DNA of 64,000 nt, taken from NCBI GenBank assembly GCA_963662155.1, contig OY759275.1, positions 4,858,206 to 4,922,205 of the forward strand. Reading direction: 5' to 3'. Origin of the DNA: Lamellibrachia columna (Eukaryota; Annelida; Polychaeta; Sabellida; Siboglinidae). The notes below the pieces were generated by a model. It made no database searches, was not told the origin of the DNA, and worked only from the letters and a program-made list of their open reading frames with translations. Position numbers and translations under genes: made by a program. Of the stretch, positions 61,592-64,000 are shown in pieces (the stretch's first letter is position 1; every line of letters begins with the position of its first letter).

Positions 61592-61983
61592 CGCCCTCCA
61601 AAAAAACTAAAGTTATTTTATTCCTGTACATATTTTCAGTGCAAACACTATCCACAATTATATGCAATTGAAATTGAGATATTTCTTGAAACAAAATTGG
61701 TTTTTTACCAAATGAAATAAAGAAGTGCGGAATCCGTACGTCAAAATTAATGTGAGTGGCGCCACTGGTGGCCAGTTTGGTTTGAATTCCCAGACGCGAA
61801 ACCGGCCGCTGTACAAGCGTTACCATCACGCTATGACGAATCTGAATGAATATATTTGATTGACAAACCGTCACCTTCCTAGTGACACATATCATCACCA
61901 GATTTGATAGTTTACTATCTCTTCTAGTGGATCCAACCGAACAGAAACTGGTGTGATCTTCGTCGCAACTACAGTGTGGGGGG

Positions 61984-62203
61984 AGCGGTGGTCTAATGGT
62001 TAGAGCACCCGCCTCTCGATCGAGAGGATGGTGGTTCGATTCCACCTCCGCTGTTTCGAAGCTTGAGCAATTTCGTTCACCCCACTTTGCCCGTGTCTTT
62101 CGGAAGAGACACTAAAAGCCGTTGCTAAACACCTCTTGCCTCCAAACTTCTCATCGTGTATCTACTCTACACATATACACATCATGCTACCAAAACAATG
62201 CAT
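61984..62203 (+). mobile_element. tRNA-derived SINE, copy B
   Basis: Equivalent of 29621-29840. The tRNA-like head at 61984-62053 has the same D and T arms and the same palindromic anticodon arm. Confidence 0.65.
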
Positions 62204-62222
62204 TTACCATCGAAAAATGAGA

Positions 62223-64000
62223 GAGGGGACGATAGTTAAGGCGATGGGAGTGAGGGAGACGGGAGGGAAGGTGTCAGGAGGGAAGGCGACGTGAGCGCAA
62301 GTTAGCCAGGCGACCGGAGGGAAAGGTGACAAGTCGATGAGTGAGAGAGAGCCTGATAACAGCCTGCCACCAAGTGACAAGGCTGCAGGACATAATGTGA
62401 TGGAGGGGATCCACCGGAAGAGCTATTCCGAGGCAGTGATAGAGGGGGTGAGAAAGAGAGCGAGGGTATGTGTAGGGGACCCAATAGTTAGGAAGACCGA
62501 CAGAGTCTTAAACATGGGAGATGACGTGGTAGTTTGCTTGCCGGGACCAAAATAGAGGCGATAACTGAAAGGGCAGAAAACATCGTGGGTTCGGGCAAGG
62601 GTGGATCTGTTTTAGTACACGCGTAGATATCGAAATTGCTGGGGATGGCAATTAACATGCTACCCGAGAAGCTATGTAGGGAAGAGGAAGTTGGTTTTGT
62701 GGATATGTGGGGAAGTTTTGTTGGAAGGGCTGATGTGTACATGAAGGCGGGCTTCATCTAAGTGGAAAGGGGCAGCAGTATTTGCGGATGGACTCTCAGC
62801 AGCAGTAGACAGTGGCATGGGTAGCATATCAAATATTTTTGGTACTAAAGACTATTTAAATTAGAAGCGCAGGGGGGTTACTTAGATATGCCTCAAACAG
62901 GACAAGAGGCCACTAGTACAGATAAACCAACAACGTAATGTCCGAAAAACATGTATGAAGCAGATCATAGATGCGTGTGTTTAAATGCTAGGAGTATAGT
63001 AAATACGAAAAACGAATTAAACATTGTGGTAGAAGATATTGACCCTCACATAATTGGTATTACCGAATCATGGGCCAACACAGACATAACATATGCTGAA
63101 TTAGGATTGCGAGGATACGTAATGTTTAGGAGAGATCGAATAGGAAGAAGGGGAGGGGGAGTTATTTTATATGTTAAAGAATATATTCAGGCTTATGAAA
63201 TAAAATTACAAAGGGAAGCAGATTACGATGAAGCTGTTTGGTGCAAAATAGTTTCAGGAAATTAACAATTTTGGATATTGGATTAGTTTACCGAAGTCCA
63301 GGCATAAACGAAGAGGATAACACAAAAATACAAAATGCTACAAAGGAAGTTAGTAAAAGGGAATGTATCATAATAGGAGATTTTAGCCATGGGTATATAC
63401 AATGGAAATCTCTAGAGAGTACAGGGGGTGAGGACCAACAATTTCTATTTTTAATTCAAGGGAGCTTCCTTACTCAGCATGTGCTAGAACCAACAAGGGG
63501 AGAAAATGTATTAGATATAGTTTTGTCATCACAAAAAGAATTAGTAGACAACGTAAAATACATGAATCATTGGGTAAGAGTGACCACAATCAAATACATT
63601 TTGACATCAATGTAAAATCAGAAAGTAAAAATTAAAAAAAACGTATAGGAGAAACTTCCACAAAGGTAACTATAAAGATATGAGAAAATATTTAGCAAAG
63701 CTAGATTGGAATAACATGCTGATGAATAAGACCGCAATTGAATGTAGGACTATTCTAAAATAGGAAATTAAAAGTATCATCGATAAATTTGTTCCCTTGA
63801 AAAAACGAGGAAAACGGTCTAGAAAGAAACACTTGTCAAAAGAAGCTATTAGAAAAATAGTGTTTAAGCAAACTGTGTGGAGGGTTCATAGGCGTACCAG
63901 AAAAGATGAAGACTATGCAAATTACCAAGAGGCACTTAACCTAGCTACAACTGAAATTAGAAAATCTAAAAAGCCTTGAAAAAAATTGGCAGGTAATATA
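62223..64000 (+). mobile_element. Older, 5'-truncated CR1-like LINE, copy B, cut by window end
   Basis: Equivalent of 29860-31738. It has the same stops and frameshifts plus a deletion of about 100 bp near 62622 that removes the GTNN block of the esterase part. The endonuclease pieces at 62951-63265 and 63238-63615 match copy A. Confidence 0.85.

Larger units (their letters stand above)
36738..64000. repeat. Tandem segmental duplication, copy B (incomplete at window end)
   Basis: Second copy of the block described at 1-31738; it is cut off by the end of the window at the equivalent of base 31738. Differences from copy A that I can see: about 398 bp extra at 37860-38265, 6.6 kb less of the 40-bp satellite, about 130 bp extra near 41874, a 175-bp LINE 3'-end insertion at 44478-44652, an intact rather than frameshifted peptide exon at 47030-47142, about 1.7 kb more of the 26-bp minisatellite, six fewer 39-bp repeats near 59267, and about 100 bp less within the old LINE near 62622. 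Confidence 0.95.

Overview
This window is eukaryotic, AT-rich and repeat-dominated. Intron-containing genes with GT-AG borders, TATA boxes, AATAAA signals, non-LTR retrotransposons, a tRNA-derived SINE and long minisatellites all argue for an animal genome. The CR1-type LINE and a small secreted cysteine-rich peptide family with CSalpha-beta-like (myticin-like) cysteine spacing suggest a mollusc, perhaps a bivalve. The phylum is an inference, not a demonstration.

The main architectural fact is a head-to-tail tandem segmental duplication with a period of about 36.7 kb. Bases 1-31738 (copy A) are repeated by about 36738-64000 (copy B), with only minisatellite length changes, one retrotransposon insertion, small indels and roughly 1% substitution between them. 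One full period plus about 27 kb of the next is visible. A joined pair of haplotypes in an assembly would look similar and must be kept in mind.

Layout of one unit, left to right: promoter and first exon of a minus-strand peptide gene; an upstream segment that recurs within the unit; a degenerate repeat grading into a 40-bp satellite (8.3 kb in A, 1.75 kb in B); a decayed minus-strand peptide gene fused to a (CA)n tract; an unassigned stretch; a 1.4-kb element with 15-bp terminal inverted repeats; a plus-strand two-coding-exon peptide gene (broken in A, intact in B); a 26-bp G-rich minisatellite; a long unassigned stretch; a nearly full-length CR1-like LINE with ORF1 (zinc finger plus SGNH esterase) and ORF2 (endonuclease plus reverse transcriptase); an L2-like 3' fragment; a second LINE relic containing a 39-bp in-frame repeat; a tRNA-derived SINE; an older CR1 copy ending in (TA)n; an unassigned stretch; and the intact minus-strand peptide gene at 35788-36599 (promoter near 37207) that spans the unit junction.

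The genes most likely to matter to the host are the small secreted peptides: intact at 46372-47142 (+) and 35788-36599 (-), dead at 15488-16225 (+), and remnants at 10793-10902 and 41370-41479 (-). They share a hydrophobic signal-peptide exon, a phase-1 intron and a cysteine-rich terminal exon ending in C-x-C-C. They look like a fast-evolving, copy-number-variable family of defence or venom-type peptides. Almost everything else is mobile or tandem-repeat DNA.
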